Shown here piece by piece: positions 55,250-64,000 of a DNA stretch of 64,000 nt (positions are counted from its first letter, which is position 1; each line of letters begins with the position of its first letter). The notes beneath the pieces were generated by a model. That model did not search any database and was not told the DNA's origin. It saw only the letters and a program-made list of their open reading frames with translations. Made by a program: the position numbers and the translations under genes. Source of the DNA: Brevibacterium sp. 239c (GTDB taxonomy: Bacteria > Actinomycetota > Actinomycetes > Actinomycetales > Brevibacteriaceae); NCBI RefSeq assembly GCF_900169365.1, contig NZ_FXZH01000002.1, positions 186,001 to 250,000 of the forward strand, written 5' to 3'.

Positions 55250-56827
55250 ATGACCTCAGAACACAGCACCGACCGCGCCGAGGCGGCACCGAACCAACCA
55301 GGATCATCCAACGCATGCACCGTGGATCGTGCGACCGTCACCCGACTGGCCGGAGACGTCGTTCGCAGCGAGGCCTTCTTCGAACTGTTGGCCGCTCGAG
55401 TCGCCCGCCGCACCGAAAGCCAGGCGACCGGCAACGGCGCAGCCGCACAGGCCTACCTCGCCGAGGAGATCGTCCCGGAGCTCGCGGAACTGGGCTTCGA
55501 CACGACGATCCATGACAATCCCGAATCCGATGAACACCCGCTGCTCATCGCCTCACGCCTCGAAGATCCCACCCTGCCCACCGTCCTCCTCTACGGACAC
55601 GGCGACGTGCAGTTCGCCCACGATTCGTAATGGGCGCAAGGCCTCGACCCATGGGTGCTCACCCGCGACGGCGACCGACTCTACGGGCGAGGCAGCGCCG
55701 ACAACAAAGGTCAGCACACCGTGAATTCCCTGGCGCTCACAACCGTTCTCGAATCACTTGACACCAGCGCCGGTGGGGACATTGGGCCTGGCGCTGGTGC
55801 GTTGGGCTATAACGTGAAGATCCTCATGGAGACCGCCGAGGAAGCCGGGTCTCTGGGTCTCAAGGCCTTCGCCGCCGCTCACCGGGCCGAGCTCGACGCC
55901 GACCTCTTCCTCGCCTCCGATGGTCCCCGGATCGCCGCCGAATACCCGACCCTCTTCCTCGGCTCGCGTGGGGCCCTGAACTTCAGGCTCATCGTCCATG
56001 ACCGTGACGGCGACCATCACTCCGGCAACTGGGGCGGGAAGCTGCGCAACTCCGCCACCGTCCTCGCCGCCGCGATCAACTCCCTCGTCGATGGCAGCGG
56101 AGTCATCCGGATCCCCGCACTGCGCCCCGAAGATCCACCAGTCTCGGTGCTCGAGGCGGTTGCGAAACTGCCCGAAGTGGTCGAAGACGGATCACCCGAA
56201 GTCGACTCGGACTGGGGGGAGCCCGGACTCACCTCGGCGGAGAAGGTCTTCGCGTTCAACGTCATCGAAGTACTCGCACTCAAAGCGGGGAATCCGGACC
56301 AGGTGGTCAACGCGATCCCCGGCGCAGCAGAGGCCCATCTGCAGCTGCGCTTCGTCGTCGGCACCGACATCGACGACTTCGAGACGACGGTGCGCACGCA
56401 CCTGGAGAGCCAGGGAATCCACGGTGTCGAGGTCATCGCCGAGCACTGCATGCCGGCCACCCGACTCGACCCGAATGCCCGTGTCGTCGCGGCGGCCGCG
56501 GAGTCGATCAGGGCAACGACCGGGCTTGAGGCCGCGATCGAACCGAACCTGGGCGGAACCATCCCCAACGATGTCTTCGCCGAGGTGCTCGGCCTGCCCA
56601 CCGTGTGGGTGCCCCATTCCTACCCCGGCTGCAATCAGCACGCCCCCGACGAACACGCCCTGACCTCGATCCTTGAGCAGGGTGCCGAAATCATGGCCGG
56701 CATGTTCTGGGACATGCGAGCCAGGCCCGATGACTGGTTCACCTCGAAAGAGACGAGGCCCGGTGCGTCGCAAGAGATGCTGGGCGAAGCAACGGTGACC
56801 ACAGAGAGCACGGGAGCCGCGCAATGA
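55250..56827 (+). pseudogene. M20-family dipeptidase gene interrupted by one stop codon
   Basis: One continuous frame encodes an M20 peptidase except for TAA at 55628-55630. Before it: VLLYGHGDVQFAHDS (metal site His-x-Asp); after it: WAQGLDPWVLTRDGDRLYGRGSADNKGQH, then ETAEEAGSLG (catalytic Glu pair) and the C-terminal metal His. The expected residue at the stop is Gln or Glu, so CAA or GAA to TAA would explain it. Total about 525 codons. Neither half alone has both metal-site parts. Otherwise undamaged, so recent; sequencing error, readthrough or restart at the GTG at 55655 are alternatives. Coupled by ATGA to the transporter. Confidence 0.85.
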
Positions 56828-58122
56828 GCGAGCACGCGGTATCCGGGACAGCCGCCTCGGCCACTCAGCCTGTGCGACCGTGGAAAGTGATTGCCGCAGC
56901 CTCGATCGGGAATGCACTGGAATGGTATGACATCTCGATCTACGCCTACTTCTCGGTCTACATCTCCGTCGCCTTCTTCCCCGCCGAGAGACACTCTGTC
57001 TCGATCATGTTGGCACTGGGCACCTTCGCCCTGTCCTTCTTCATCCGTCCCGTCGGGGCAATCGTGCTCGGCAGCTTTGCCGACCGCAAGGGCCGCAAAC
57101 CGGCGCTGACGCTGACGATCTGGCTCATGTTCCTGGGCACGCTGATGATCGTCATCATGCCTCCGGCTCACGTCATCGGCCTGGCTGCCCCGCTGCTCAT
57201 CCTGCTGGCCCGCCTGATCCAGGGGTTCGCAGCAGGAGGGGAGTTCGGATCAGCGACTTCGCTCATGGTCGAGCACCTGCCCAACCGGAAGGGGTTTGCC
57301 GCCAGCTGGCAGTTCACCTCGCAGGCCATGTCGACCGTGCTGGCCTCCATCATCGGCGTGAGCCTGACGACTGGACTGAGCCAGGAACAGCTCGAGACCT
57401 GGGGCTTCCGACTGCCCTTCATCGTGGGCCTGCTGGTCGGACCTGTCGGCCTCTACATCCGCCGTCATGTCCCCGAATCCCCGGAATTCACGGCTGCAGC
57501 GGCCGAGGTGCCGGAGAAGTCGGCGGCGATCGGCGGGATTCTGCGCCATCACAAGCTGGCCGTGGTCTTGGCCATCGGGGCCATCGCCGTCTCGACCTGC
57601 CTCAACTACTTCATCACCTACGTTCCCACCTACGCCATGGACAACCTGGGTATGACCTCCTCGGCAGGATTCTGGGCGACCCTGGTCTCCGGGATCGTCC
57701 TGCTCCTCTTCACTCCGGTGGCCGGGCACTTCTGCGACAAGGTCGGACGGCTGACGTTCATGATTCCGGCCGCCCTGGCTGTGATGGTGCTGACCTGGGT
57801 GCTCTTCACCTGGGTGGTCGCGGCCAATGCGCTGAGCGTGCTCATCGTGGTCGTCGCCATCTTCTCGCTGTTCAAGGCCGCCTACTACGGACCACTGGCA
57901 AGCGTCATGGGCGACATCTTCCCGACCGAGGTCCGCGGCACGGGGCTCTCTCTGGGCTACAACGTCGGGGTCGCGATCTTCGGTGGGCTGACACCACTGG
58001 TCGCCGCATGGCTGATCGGCGTCACCGGTGATGCCAAGGCTCCCGCCTACTGGGTGCTGCTGGCCGGTGCGCTCAGCGTGGCCGCGATCCTCGTGGTGTG
58101 GAAGAAGCTCGGCGTGCGCTGA
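56824..58122 (+). CDS. MHS-family MFS transporter
   Basis: A 432-residue protein with the MHS pattern: ASIGNALEWYDISIYAYFSV (TM1), GSFADRKGRKPAL loop, and LIQGFAAGGEFGSATSLMVE (TM4). Proton-symport import of organic acids, amino-acid derivatives or osmolytes. Its start overlaps the stop of the interrupted M20 gene, suggesting import of a peptide-like or N-acyl compound that the peptidase would have cleaved. Followed by a dispersed hairpin repeat. Confidence 0.86.
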   Translation: MSEHAVSGTAASATQPVRPWKVIAAASIGNALEWYDISIYAYFSVYISVAFFPAERHSVSIMLALGTFALSFFIRPVGAIVLGSFADRKGRKPALTLTIWLMFLGTLMIVIMPPAHVIGLAAPLLILLARLIQGFAAGGEFGSATSLMVEHLPNRKGFAASWQFTSQAMSTVLASIIGVSLTTGLSQEQLETWGFRLPFIVGLLVGPVGLYIRRHVPESPEFTAAAAEVPEKSAAIGGILRHHKLAVVLAIGAIAVSTCLNYFITYVPTYAMDNLGMTSSAGFWATLVSGIVLLLFTPVAGHFCDKVGRLTFMIPAALAVMVLTWVLFTWVVAANALSVLIVVVAIFSLFKAAYYGPLASVMGDIFPTEVRGTGLSLGYNVGVAIFGGLTPLVAAWLIGVTGDAKAPAYWVLLAGALSVAAILVVWKKLGVR

Positions 58123-58151
58123 TTCCACGCCGGCGGGGAGGTGCGGTTCGT

Positions 58152-58220
58152 CGAAAAACGGGATTGCACGTCGAGACACTGATGCGCACATGCGTGTCTT
58201 GACGTGCATCCCGTGTTTCG
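58152..58220. repeat. Dispersed hairpin element, nearly intact copy
   Basis: Left arm 58152-58179 and right arm 58194-58220 pair with two mismatches and one single-base bulge over 27-28 bp. Shared with the 32697 copy: CGAAA near the left end, CGTCGA in the middle, GTTTCGGTG at the right. Lies after the MHS transporter stop. Confidence 0.8.
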
Positions 58221-58250
58221 GTGCTGGAACCAGGCGGCTGATCGAACTGA

Positions 58251-59043
58251 TTGCCGCGGGGTCACCTGGAGGGTGACTACATCGACGAGGTCCGGGGTCA
58301 GTGGGACACGATCTTCCCCGGACTCGACACCTCGATGGTGACGCTCATGGGGAGAATCTCCCGTATCGCGCAGGTCGTCCAAGCCCGAAGCGATGCGGTC
58401 CGTGCCGCCCAGGGAATTGCCTGCCGCGAGTTCGACGTCATCTCCCTGCTCGCTCGACATGGCGGCACCCTGTCGCCGACAAGGGTGTCGACGGAACTGA
58501 TCATCTCCGGTGCCGGCGTGACCAAAAGACTCAAGCGCCCGTCCAGTGCAGGGTTCATCATCAGGATCCCCGATCCAGCCGACGGGCGCGGTTCACTCGT
58601 GCGGCTGGCCGCCGAGGCAATGGATCTGCTGCGTCCGATCCTCGAGTCCGTGCTCGGCTTCGTCGGCAGACTCCGGGCACGCCGGAGAGAGCCTGATCAG
58701 CAGCTGACGGAGGCACCACTCCCGCCGTGGTCGCGAGTCTTCGCGCTTGCCGGACGGTACGTCGTGGCTCTCGGTATGGCCGGTTCCATCGGTGTCATGT
58801 CGGGCCTGGGGCATCACTATTGGGCCATGGTCGCCGCCGCATGGCCTGGCAATTCTGATTGCGGCCCTCCAATTTGCCGGTGAGGTCGTCGTCATCGCCG
58901 ATCGTGCTCTGGAGACGACGATCGGCGCAGGCATCGCCTTCCTCGTCATCCTGCTCACCACGCGCAGGCAGCGTGCTCGCGAACGTGAGATGGTGCTGGC
59001 GCGCGAGCCGAGGCGTCAGACGAGAGTGCCTGAAACTCGCTGA
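58251..59043 (+). pseudogene. Decayed MarR regulator and FUSC-type membrane protein remnants
   Basis: The first 135 codons match a MarR regulator (VRGQWDTIFPGLDTSMVTLM, CREFDVISLLARHG, VTKRLKR, DPADGRG) but lack a credible start and the C-terminal helix. The frame then enters a FUSC/aromatic-acid-exporter-like stretch (PPWSRVFALAGRYVVALG, GHHYWAMVAAA). After a frameshift near 58835-58860 the same protein resumes in another frame (LAILIAALQFAGEVVV, DRALETTIGAGIAFLVILL), with internal segments missing. At least two deletions and one shift. Probably once a MarR gene and an exporter gene. Confidence 0.7.
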
Positions 59044-59076
59044 TGCACGGCAGTGAACAGGTGCGCACGGCAGTGA

Positions 59077-59772
59077 TCAGACATGCGCGGGGGAGGCGGC
59101 CGCCTCGGCGAGGGCGCGCTTCTTCGCACCCCTGTGGCCGATGACGGTCACGACGGCGATCGCGACCGCGACAAGGGCGATGCCGATCCACTGATTGATC
59201 ATCAGCGTCGCAGCACCGGCGATGGCTCCGATCAAGATGAGCAGGACGGCCAGCGCACGACGAATCCAGCGGACGCTGTCGCCGCCGGCCAGCCGTGAAT
59301 CAGATGCCAAGCCGACGATCGTCGAAGTGACGACGACGGTGGTGACGTCGGCGATCTTCATCCGCCGGGCAGCGGCCGCCTGGGCGCCCATAAGTGCCGA
59401 GAGCACCGAGGTGAAGATCGTTCCGGCCACTCCCACTTCAGGGTTGGGCATGAGCGCGACATAGACGGCCAGACCGGCACAGCCGATGGCCACTCCGGTG
59501 AAGATGATCGTGGTGCGCTGGTGCCATTCCTCGCCGATCCGCCCGAGAGTGCGTCCGCCCAGAGCTGCGCCCAGCATGAAGAATACGAGGGCCAAGGCGG
59601 GACGCAGGACCGGAGTGTCCTCGGCTCCGGCCAAGCCCATGCCGAGGATGACGACGTTGCCCGTCATGTTCCCGGTGAAGACCTTATCGAAGCCCAAGTA
59701 GCCGATCGCATCGACCATGCCGGTCGAGAATGTCAGCACCAGCAGCATGGCCAGATCGAGTCGACGTGTCAT
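59077..59772 (-). CDS. YoaK/DUF1275-family membrane protein
   Basis: A 231-residue protein with about six membrane segments. DUF1275 signatures: LTFSTGMVDAIGYLGFDKVFTGNMTGN near the N-terminus and AAARRMKIADVTTVVVTSTI in the middle. Function of the family is unknown; some are linked to stress or small-molecule transport. Start at 59772 with AAAGGGG upstream; the in-frame ATG at 59829 lacks a ribosome site. Basic C-terminal tail. Confidence 0.85.
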   Translation of the reverse strand: MTRRLDLAMLLVLTFSTGMVDAIGYLGFDKVFTGNMTGNVVILGMGLAGAEDTPVLRPALALVFFMLGAALGGRTLGRIGEEWHQRTTIIFTGVAIGCAGLAVYVALMPNPEVGVAGTIFTSVLSALMGAQAAAARRMKIADVTTVVVTSTIVGLASDSRLAGGDSVRWIRRALAVLLILIGAIAGAATLMINQWIGIALVAVAIAVVTVIGHRGAKKRALAEAAASPAHV

Positions 59773-59888
59773 TGCGCCCCTTTCGTCGAGCTCGCCTGCG
59801 AACTCTGGTGGTCTCGGAACCCGAATCATCTCCGGTCGCCAGACCGACTCAGCGGCCCGGGATCCCAGGATTCGGAATCTCCTGGAAG

Positions 59889-59931
59889 TTTGTATACAAA
59901 ACCATAATCACCCGCTAGATTGTATGCAAAT
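59889..59931. promoter_or_regulatory. Paired TTGTATRCAA operator boxes
   Basis: TTTGTATACAAA (59889-59900) is a perfect 12-bp palindrome. ATTGTATGCAAAT (59919-59931) is a second, near-identical box, about 30 bp away centre to centre (three helical turns). They lie 37-79 bp before the binding-protein start, between divergent genes. Form resembles GntR-family sites; no regulator gene is nearby. Confidence 0.65.
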
Positions 59932-59967
59932 ATCAATGCTGAATGTGATGCTCACACAGGAGTGCGC

Positions 59968-61581
59968 GTGAAAAAACGGATAACGGCGGTGCTTGCCAGC
60001 GTCGTCCTGCTGGCCGGATGCGTGCCGGTTCAACCGCTCGGTGAACCGCCTGAGCGGCCCGACGTGAAGTCGGTCGATGCCGACGAGGGAGCTTTCAGGG
60101 AAGGTGGCGATCTCGTCATGGCGCTGTCGTCGGAACCGGATCGCCTCGACCCGACGACGTCGTCCTCCCTCTACACCCGCTACGTGATGCAGACGATGTG
60201 TCAGAAGCTCTACGACATCGATGCCGACGGTGAGATCACACCCATGCTCGCAACCTCGCTGCCGAAAATCTCCAAAGACGGAAAGACCGTACGTATCCCG
60301 GTCAAGGACGGTGTGCGATTCGCAGATGGCACCGACTTCGACGCCGAGGCGGTCAAGACGACCATCGAACGCGGGCTCAATCTCGAAGACTCCTCCCGGT
60401 CTGCCGAACTCGGCCCGATCAACGATGTGAGCGCCGTTGACGACCACACCCTCGAAGTCACCTTCGACGAGCCCTTCGCGCCCTTCACCGCGGCCCTGGC
60501 CGATCGTGCCGGGATGATCATGTCGCCGACAGCCCTCGACGAAGCGGGCGAGGACTTCGGCGACAACCCGGTATGCGTGGGGCCGTTCAAGTTCGAGAAA
60601 CGCATCGCACAGACCTCGATCAAGGTCGTCAAAGATCCCAACTACTACGATGCAGACAAGGTGCACCTCGACTCGATCACTTATCAGATCATGTCGGATG
60701 CGAACATTCGCGCCGCGAACATCCGCTCCGGCGATGTGCAAGTCGCGGACACGATCTCGCCCCAGGACATCGACGCCCTCAAGGAGGAGTCCGGCATCGG
60801 TCTCCTGCAGTCGAACTCCCTGGGATACCAGGGGCTGACCGTGAACATGGGGTTCGGCGACAATCCGGAGAACTTTGAGACACCACTGGGCCAGGACCCG
60901 AAGGTGCGCAAGGCGCTGTCGATGGCTATCGATCGCAAGGCCCTGGTCAACACTGTCTTCAACGGATGGTTCTCACCAGCTTGTTCAGGCATCTCCCCGG
61001 ACAGCCCCTTCGCCACTGAAGCAAGCAACGAGTGTGTCGACTACGATCCCGAAGCCGCGAAGAAGCTTCTCGAAGATGCCGGAGTCGAGCTTCCGCTCAA
61101 GGTGAATATGAAGGTCTCGAACACTCAGGACACCCTTCGCTTCGCCCAAGCCGTCCAAGCCGCAACCAAAGAGGCAGGATTTGACATCAAGGTCCAGCCG
61201 ATGGAATACACGGCACTGCTCGATGCCCAGGACCGCGGCGATTACGAGCTCCTCCAACTGGGCTGGTCCGGCCGCGTCGACCCGCATGGAAACCTCTACA
61301 CCTTCCATTACCCAGGAGCCGCCAACAACGTCACTGGAGTCGACGACGATGAGCTCAGCGGACTGCTCACCCGCGCCAGCGAGGCCACAGATATGGATGA
61401 GCGCAAGAAACTCTACGGTGAAGCCTCGCAGCGCACCGCTGAGCTCAACTCGATCATCTACCTCTACCGGCAGAAGAACCTCACGGCCTACACCGATGAC
61501 GTGGCAGGCATAGATGTGTACTCCGACGGCGTCGTCCATCTCTCCGAAGCTGGATTTCTGAAGAAGGAAGGTCAGCGATGA
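59968..61581 (+). CDS. Oligopeptide-type ABC transporter substrate-binding lipoprotein
   Basis: A 537-residue SBP_bac_5 protein. Signal peptide ITAVLASVVLLAGC (lipobox LAGC); DGKTVRIPVKDGVRFADGTDF and SMAIDRKALVNTVFNG are typical of DppA/OppA/GsiB-like proteins. The GTG at 59968 has AGGAG 6 bases upstream. Followed by two permease genes and a gamma-glutamyltransferase gene, so gamma-glutamyl peptides or glutathione are likely ligands, by analogy to gsi systems (inference). Confidence 0.9.
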   Translation: MKKRITAVLASVVLLAGCVPVQPLGEPPERPDVKSVDADEGAFREGGDLVMALSSEPDRLDPTTSSSLYTRYVMQTMCQKLYDIDADGEITPMLATSLPKISKDGKTVRIPVKDGVRFADGTDFDAEAVKTTIERGLNLEDSSRSAELGPINDVSAVDDHTLEVTFDEPFAPFTAALADRAGMIMSPTALDEAGEDFGDNPVCVGPFKFEKRIAQTSIKVVKDPNYYDADKVHLDSITYQIMSDANIRAANIRSGDVQVADTISPQDIDALKEESGIGLLQSNSLGYQGLTVNMGFGDNPENFETPLGQDPKVRKALSMAIDRKALVNTVFNGWFSPACSGISPDSPFATEASNECVDYDPEAAKKLLEDAGVELPLKVNMKVSNTQDTLRFAQAVQAATKEAGFDIKVQPMEYTALLDAQDRGDYELLQLGWSGRVDPHGNLYTFHYPGAANNVTGVDDDELSGLLTRASEATDMDERKKLYGEASQRTAELNSIIYLYRQKNLTAYTDDVAGIDVYSDGVVHLSEAGFLKKEGQR

Positions 61582-62534
61582 CTCGATTCGTACTCACCAA
61601 GATCTTCCACGCCTTCATCACGTTCGTGCTCTCAGGCATCGTCATCTTCTTCGGTGTGCGCATGCTGCCCGGCGACCCTGCACTGGCCATGGCCGGCGAA
61701 GAGGCGACACCCGAACGACTCGACGCGATCCGGGCCGACCTCGGACTCGACCAGCCGCTGCTCGTCCAATTCGTGAAATTCCTCGGCTCGATCGTCACCG
61801 GCGACCTCGGAGAATCCACGCGCACCGGGCTGGCCGTGACCGAGATGATCGCGACCACCCTGCCCGTGACCCTGTGGCTGTCGCTCTACGCGATCGTCGT
61901 CGCCGTCATCGTCGGCATCACCCTGGGCATGATTGCAGAACGCTTCCGCGGGAAATGGCCCGAGCTGGGCAGCAACTTCATTGCTCTCCTCGGGCTCTCG
62001 GTCCCGAACTTCTGGCTCGGACTCTTAGCGATCATGGGCTTGGCCGTCATCCTCGGCTGGTTCCCCGCCTCGGGGTACGTCGACGTCCTCTCCGACCCGA
62101 TCCGCGGCATCTACTACCTCACTCTGCCGGCAGTGATCCTGGGCACCAGCCTGGCCGCGGTCATTACCCGCCAGACCAGAGCGTCGATGATCGAGAGCAT
62201 GGGCACCGACTATGTGCGCATGGCACGAGCCAAGGGGCTGTCCAGGCCACGGGTGCTCTTCCGCTACGGACTGCGCAACTCACTCATCGTCCTCGTCACG
62301 ATCATCGGCCTGCAACTGGGCGGTCTGATCTCCGGAGCCGTTGTCACAGAGAGGATCTTCGCGCTGCCAGGCCTAGGCAAACTCACCCTAGATGCGGTGT
62401 TCTCCCGTGACTATCCGGTGATCCAAGCGGTCGTCCTCGTCATCACCGCCTCCTACATTCTCATCAACCTGGCCGTCGACATCCTCTATTCGGTCATCAA
62501 CCCACAGATCCGAGTCAGCGAGGACGCCTCATGA
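61578..62534 (+). CDS. ABC transporter permease (DppB/GsiC type)
   Basis: A 318-residue, six-segment permease. N-terminal MLPGDPALAMAGEEATPE region typical of DppB, and the EAA-loop-like RARAKGLSRPRVLFRYGLRN (YVRMARAKGL) for contact with the ATPase. ATGA overlap with the binding-protein gene and with the second permease. Confidence 0.9.
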   Translation: MTRFVLTKIFHAFITFVLSGIVIFFGVRMLPGDPALAMAGEEATPERLDAIRADLGLDQPLLVQFVKFLGSIVTGDLGESTRTGLAVTEMIATTLPVTLWLSLYAIVVAVIVGITLGMIAERFRGKWPELGSNFIALLGLSVPNFWLGLLAIMGLAVILGWFPASGYVDVLSDPIRGIYYLTLPAVILGTSLAAVITRQTRASMIESMGTDYVRMARAKGLSRPRVLFRYGLRNSLIVLVTIIGLQLGGLISGAVVTERIFALPGLGKLTLDAVFSRDYPVIQAVVLVITASYILINLAVDILYSVINPQIRVSEDAS

Positions 62535-63445
62535 CCACCCCAATCGTCACGAACACCGACAAGAACACACAGGGACTCGACCCCGAATTCCAGGCCTCGA
62601 ACAACCGGGTCTGGTGGCTGCTGCGCTCAATCCTGTCCAACCCGATGGGGCTCATCGGCTCCGTCATGGTCGCCGTCGTCGTACTCATCGGACTCTTCGC
62701 ACCACTGATCGCCCCGTACGGGTTCGCGCAGACCAACTTCCAAGCTCCATTCCAAGTGCCGGGCACGATCGGCTATGTCTTCGGCACCGACGATCTGGGA
62801 CGCGACATCCTCTCCAGACTCGCCTTCGGCGTCCGCGCCTCCTTGCAGGTCGGACTCCTGGCGGTGGCTCTGGCCGTGATCGTCGGCACGCCCCTGGGGC
62901 TGCTGGCCGGATACTTCCGGGGCCTCGACTCGGTCATCTCCAGGCTGACCGACGTCACCCTGGCGTTTCCGTTCCTCATCATCGCAGTCGGACTCGCGGC
63001 CATCTCCGGGCCCAGCCTGGCCAATGCGGCTATCGCCCTGGGCATCTCGCAAGTGCCCACGATGATCCGAGTCGTCAGAGGCGAGACGATGCGCTTGAAA
63101 TCGGCCGACTTCGTCAAGGCCGCAATCGCCACCGACGCATCGAAGGCACGTATTCTGGGCATGCACATTCTGCCCAACATCGCCTCGGCAATCATCGTGC
63201 AGGCCACTGTCATCATTCCGACTGCCGTGATTGGAGAATCGATCCTCTCCTTCCTCGGTTTGGGCATCCAACCGCCCTCACCCAGCTTGGGCATCATGCT
63301 CTCCGACGCGCAGCAGTACATCTTCCGTGCGCCGTCGACCGCCCTATTCCCTGGACTGGCGATCCTGGTCATCTGCTTGGCCTTCAATCTCTTCGGGGAC
63401 GCCCTGCGCGACGCCCTCGACCCCAACTCGAAGAAGGGACACTGA
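62531..63445 (+). CDS. ABC transporter permease (DppC/GsiD type)
   Basis: A 304-residue permease with an N-terminal cytoplasmic leader, FGTDDLGRDILSRLAFGVRAS (DppC hallmark), and an EAA-type loop FVKAAIATDASKARILGMHILPN. Pairs with the upstream permease. The ATP-binding subunit is not in the window and may lie downstream of the gamma-glutamyltransferase gene. Confidence 0.9.
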   Translation: MTTPIVTNTDKNTQGLDPEFQASNNRVWWLLRSILSNPMGLIGSVMVAVVVLIGLFAPLIAPYGFAQTNFQAPFQVPGTIGYVFGTDDLGRDILSRLAFGVRASLQVGLLAVALAVIVGTPLGLLAGYFRGLDSVISRLTDVTLAFPFLIIAVGLAAISGPSLANAAIALGISQVPTMIRVVRGETMRLKSADFVKAAIATDASKARILGMHILPNIASAIIVQATVIIPTAVIGESILSFLGLGIQPPSPSLGIMLSDAQQYIFRAPSTALFPGLAILVICLAFNLFGDALRDALDPNSKKGH

Positions 63446-63446
63446 C

Positions 63447-64000
63447 GTGTCGTTCACCCCACCCGCAGTCTTCACAACCCGGCCCACCCTGGAAGGTCAT
63501 TTCGGAATGGCCGCCTCCACCCATTGGTTGGCGACAGCAGCTTCACAGGCGGTTCTCGAACGAGGTGGAAACGCCTTCGACGCGGCCGTGGCGGGAGCCT
63601 TCCTCCTCCACGTCGTCGAACCTCACCTCAACGGCCCCGGTGGCGACATGACGGGGATCTTCGCCACCGCCGAAGACCCGGCCAACCCGAAGATCATGAT
63701 GGGGCAGGGCCCCGCGCCGGCCGCTGCCACCATTGAGCACTACCGCAGTGAGGGCCTCGACATGATTCCCGGGGCAGGAGCGCTCGCCTCTGCGGTGCCC
63801 GGGGCCGTCGATTCCTGGCTCAACCTGCTCGAACACCACGGCACCTGGGAACTCGCCGACGTCCTCGAATTCGCTATCGACTACGCCGAGAACGGTCACC
63901 CCGTCCTCAGCCGGGTCGTCGGCACCATCGAACGTGTGCAGGAGCTCTTCACCGAACACTGGCCCACGTCGGCAGCTCAGTGGATGCCACAAGGTCAGAT
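63447..64000 (+). CDS. Gamma-glutamyltransferase, N-terminal part, cut by window edge
   Basis: 184 codons, open to the window end. GGT features: MAASTHWLATAASQAVLERG, GGNAFDAAVAGAFLL, VEPHLNGPGGDM, and SAVPGAVDSWLNLL. No signal peptide, so a cytoplasmic form is likely, acting on imported gamma-glutamyl peptides. The catalytic Thr at the small-subunit start is beyond the window. GTG start at 63447, 1 bp after the permease stop. Confidence 0.88.
   Translation, partial: MSFTPPAVFTTRPTLEGHFGMAASTHWLATAASQAVLERGGNAFDAAVAGAFLLHVVEPHLNGPGGDMTGIFATAEDPANPKIMMGQGPAPAAATIEHYRSEGLDMIPGAGALASAVPGAVDSWLNLLEHHGTWELADVLEFAIDYAENGHPVLSRVVGTIERVQELFTEHWPTSAAQWMPQGQ

Overview
The window reads as chromosomal DNA from a high-GC actinobacterium. 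Genes are dense, GTG and TTG starts are common, translationally coupled ATGA junctions are frequent, and regulators are of the TetR, MarR, IclR and LysR classes. Gene content (complete aerobic phenylacetate pathway, betaine demethylation, OFA and MHS transporters, Cmx-type efflux) fits a soil, cheese or skin actinobacterium such as Brevibacterium or a relative. That genus is an inference; no rRNA or other marker gene is present. I saw no tRNA, rRNA, CRISPR array, insertion sequence, prophage or replication origin.

1-3.6 kb: a truncated SGNH hydrolase, a 60-residue membrane protein, a PLP-dependent serine/threonine dehydratase-like enzyme and an MHS-family transporter. 3.6-24.5 kb: a phenylacetate (PAA) catabolic region in three blocks: paaZ (with the transporter divergent from it), paaI-paaK-paaR on the minus strand, and paaABCDE followed by paaJ-F-H-G on the plus strand. 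Four matches to one palindrome (ACTGACC-N4-GGTCAGT) lie at the three divergent pathway promoters and are the best candidates for PaaR operators. A block unrelated to PAA sits between the pathway pieces: glpD, an alkyl-DHAP-synthase-like flavoprotein, a lipid kinase, a TetR regulator with its own palindrome, and a divergent Zwf homologue coupled to a lactonase.

24.5-32.8 kb: membrane and stress functions (VTT-domain protein, OFA transporter with a tiny partner protein, SurA-like lipoprotein, VOC protein, DHFR-like reductase, MarR-controlled drug exporter, M20 amidohydrolase). 32.8-40.9 kb: a glycine-betaine demethylation cluster. A Rieske oxygenase and its reductase (GbcA/GbcB type) would make dimethylglycine, a dimethylglycine-oxidase-like flavoprotein would make sarcosine, and a zinc formaldehyde dehydrogenase would remove released formaldehyde, under a divergent LysR regulator. 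41.7-50.4 kb: an eight-gene operon-like unit (thiolase/lipid-transfer-like protein, acyl-CoA synthetase, SDR, TRAP transporter DctPQM, second SDR, MOSC protein) that looks like uptake and CoA-dependent breakdown of an unidentified organic acid.

50.4-52.3 kb: a Cmx-type efflux gene behind a possible leader-peptide attenuator, plus a GNAT gene. 52.3-59.8 kb: an IclR/PPC pair, a LysR regulator divergent from an M20 peptidase gene broken by one stop codon, an MHS transporter, a decayed MarR/FUSC region and a YoaK-like protein. 59.9-64 kb: an oligopeptide-type ABC transporter followed by the start of a gamma-glutamyltransferase gene, behind two TTGTATRCAA boxes.

Recurring oddities are a dispersed hairpin repeat in intergenic DNA, low-complexity insertions inside conserved enzymes (mainly 36.7-48.8 kb), and short duplications of gene 3' ends.
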